Shown piece after piece: positions 8,296-9,691 of a stretch of 9,691 bases of DNA. The notes below the pieces were generated by a model, which ran no database searches, was not told where the DNA came from, and worked only from the letters and a program-made list of their open reading frames with translations. How positions within the stretch are numbered: position 1 is the stretch's first letter; every line of letters starts with the position of its first letter. This DNA is from Novosphingobium sp. (lineage in GTDB: Bacteria > Pseudomonadota > Alphaproteobacteria > Sphingomonadales > Sphingomonadaceae), in assembly GCA_030830245.1 (NCBI GenBank), contig JAURNJ010000330.1:1-9691 (forward strand), written 5' to 3'. A program made the position numbers and the translations under genes.

Positions 8296-9650
8296 CAGCC
8301 TTGCCCCCCGCTGGCTGCCTGGCCTTCGAGCAGAGCCTCGACAATCTGGCGAAACTGGTCGCCACGCGCCTCGAAATCGCGGAACTGGTCGAAACTGGCG
8401 CAAGCAGGGGAGAGCATCACGACATCTCCGGGACGCGCCGCCGCCATTGCCTCGCGCACCGCGCCTGCAAGCATCTCGCTGCGATTGACGTGAGTGTAGG
8501 GCTCGAGGATTTCGGCAAAGGCCGGCCCGGCATCGCCAATGGTATAGGCCGCCGCGACATTGCCGAACCATGGCTTGCAATCATCAAGCGTGTCCTCCTT
8601 GGGCAGCCCGCCGAGGATCCAGTGAATGCGCGGGCGCGGCCCGGAAGGACCGGGACTTGGCGGAAAGGCGGCAAGCGCAGGCGCAGCCGAGGCCGGATTG
8701 GTTGCCTTGCTGTCGTTGATGTAGAGCACTCCGCCCGCTTCGGCGACGCGCTCCATGCGATGCGGCAAGCCGCGAAATGTGGGCAAGGCACGTTCCCACT
8801 GCGGCGCGGTCAATCCCAGCGAAGAGACGATCGCCACTGCAACTGCCGCGTTCTGCAGATTGTGCGGGCCTTGCAGCGATGGCCAGTTAGGCTGCTGGTC
8901 CACCAGTCCGGCGCCATCAGCAACGATGCACGCCTTCAGGTCGCTGCGGTGCAGCTGGCCTTGCGCTATCGCATCGGTTTCGGCGTCACCCGTGCCGAAT
9001 ACGGCGACGTGGCCCGCACCAAGCATGTCGAACAATCTCGCCTTGGCGGCGGCATAGGCCGCGAAACCGTCATAGCGGTCGAGATGATCGGGGGTGATGT
9101 TGAGCAGCGCCGCAACGTCGCAATCGAGCGATTGCGTCAGGTCGATCTGGTAGCTCGACAGTTCGAGCACATAGACCCCGCCGGGCGGCAGCGGCTTCTG
9201 CCCCAGGATCGGCACGCCGATGTTGCCGCCGACAGTGACCGGAACCGCAGCGCTGCGCAGCAGGTGTGCAACCAGCGAAGTGGTCGTCGATTTGCCGTTG
9301 GTTCCGGTTATGCCGACGACGCGGTGCGCGGGCAGGTCGGCCCTGGCGCGGGCGAACAGTTCGATGTCGCCGATGACGGGAACCCCCGCACTGGCGGCAG
9401 CCTGCGCGATCGGGTGGGAGTTGAGCGGCACACCGGGCGAGACAACCACCGCTTCGTAACCGGTGAGGTCCGCGCTGACCGGATCGGCGAGTTCGACCCG
9501 CCCCTCGAGCGATTCGCGCGGCTCGTTTCGATTGTCCCAGGCCATGACATGGGCGCCGCTCGCCAGCAAGCTCTCCACCGCGGTGAGCCCGGACCGGGCG
9601 AGGCCCAGCACCGCGTAGCGCTTTCCCGCAAATGCCTGGCTGACGATCAT
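8295..9650 (-). CDS. murD: UDP-N-acetylmuramoyl-L-alanine--D-glutamate ligase (MurD)
   Basis: MurD is the cytoplasmic ATP-dependent ligase that adds D-Glu to UDP-MurNAc-L-Ala. The product is 451 residues, normal for MurD. Seen: the N-terminal loop LGLARSG (15-21); the P-loop GITGTNGKSTTT (113-124) with Lys120; ELSSYQ (163-168); NITPDHLDRYDG (184-195); Lys203, which aligns with the carbamylated lysine; GPHNLQNA (261-268); NDSKATNP (312-319); LGGLPK (346-351) with Lys351; and LSPACASFDQF (413-423), where Ser414 and Phe423 match D-Glu-binding residues of E. coli MurD. A small Pro/Ser/Gly insertion (330-340) lies between NDSKATNP and LGGLPK. The ATG lies 10 nt after the mraY stop. The nearest purine-rich site, GAGG at the end of mraY, is about 13 nt away, so the ribosome binding site is weak. 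No better start is visible. Confidence 0.97.
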   Translation of the reverse strand: MIVSQAFAGKRYAVLGLARSGLTAVESLLASGAHVMAWDNRNEPRESLEGRVELADPVSADLTGYEAVVVSPGVPLNSHPIAQAAASAGVPVIGDIELFARARADLPAHRVVGITGTNGKSTTTSLVAHLLRSAAVPVTVGGNIGVPILGQKPLPPGGVYVLELSSYQIDLTQSLDCDVAALLNITPDHLDRYDGFAAYAAAKARLFDMLGAGHVAVFGTGDAETDAIAQGQLHRSDLKACIVADGAGLVDQQPNWPSLQGPHNLQNAAVAVAIVSSLGLTAPQWERALPTFRGLPHRMERVAEAGGVLYINDSKATNPASAAPALAAFPPSPGPSGPRPRIHWILGGLPKEDTLDDCKPWFGNVAAAYTIGDAGPAFAEILEPYTHVNRSEMLAGAVREAMAAARPGDVVMLSPACASFDQFRDFEARGDQFRQIVEALLEGQAASGGQG

Positions 9651-9660
9651 CGCTGCCGCG

Positions 9661-9691
9661 TCACCTCAGTTTCAGGGTGGAAAGCCCGATC
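9661..9691 (-). CDS. mraY: MraY (phospho-MurNAc-pentapeptide translocase), last 9 codons and stop
   Basis: Read on the minus strand, the right edge encodes IGLSTLKLR followed by TGA. This matches the highly conserved C-terminus of MraY (E. coli ends in a very similar IGLATLKVR). It lies directly upstream of murD, where mraY normally sits. MraY is the membrane enzyme that makes lipid I from UDP-MurNAc-pentapeptide. Only nine residues are visible, so the call rests on this motif plus gene order. Confidence 0.85.
   Translation of the reverse strand, partial: IGLSTLKLR

Overview
The window is a 9.7 kb piece of a division and cell wall (dcw) cluster. Every supportable gene lies on the minus strand, so transcription runs from the right edge to the left. 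In that direction the order is mraY (last 9 codons), murD, ftsW, murG, murC, murB, ddl, ftsQ, ftsA, then ftsZ (first 77 codons, running off the left edge). High GC, the murC-murB-ddl-ftsQ-ftsA-ftsZ order and the protein styles point to an alphaproteobacterium. My best guess is a sphingomonad (Novosphingobium or Erythrobacteraceae type), based on remembered family resemblance rather than a search.

Right part (about 9691-3550): mraY, murD, ftsW, murG, murC and murB make and export the peptidoglycan precursor. MurB and MurC act early on UDP-sugars, MurD adds D-Glu, MraY and MurG build lipid I and lipid II, and FtsW polymerises lipid II at the septum. Middle (3553-2597): ddl supplies the D-Ala-D-Ala dipeptide. 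Left part (2600-1): ftsQ, ftsA and ftsZ encode divisome proteins.

The genes are packed extremely tightly. After a 10-nt gap between mraY and murD, seven consecutive junctions are stop/start overlaps of 1 or 4 nt: TGATG, ATGA, GTGA, ATGA, GTGA, ATGA, TAGTG. This implies one polycistronic mRNA with translational coupling. Three genes (murC, ddl, ftsA) start with GTG. The only real non-coding stretch is the 156-nt ftsA-ftsZ gap. It holds a strong ftsZ ribosome binding site, a DnaA-box-like 9-mer and a short palindrome containing a GANTC site.

The cluster is otherwise canonical and I see no undescribed system. The points most worth a second look are the degenerate actin-type nucleotide-binding motifs in FtsA and the possible cell-cycle regulatory sites before ftsZ.
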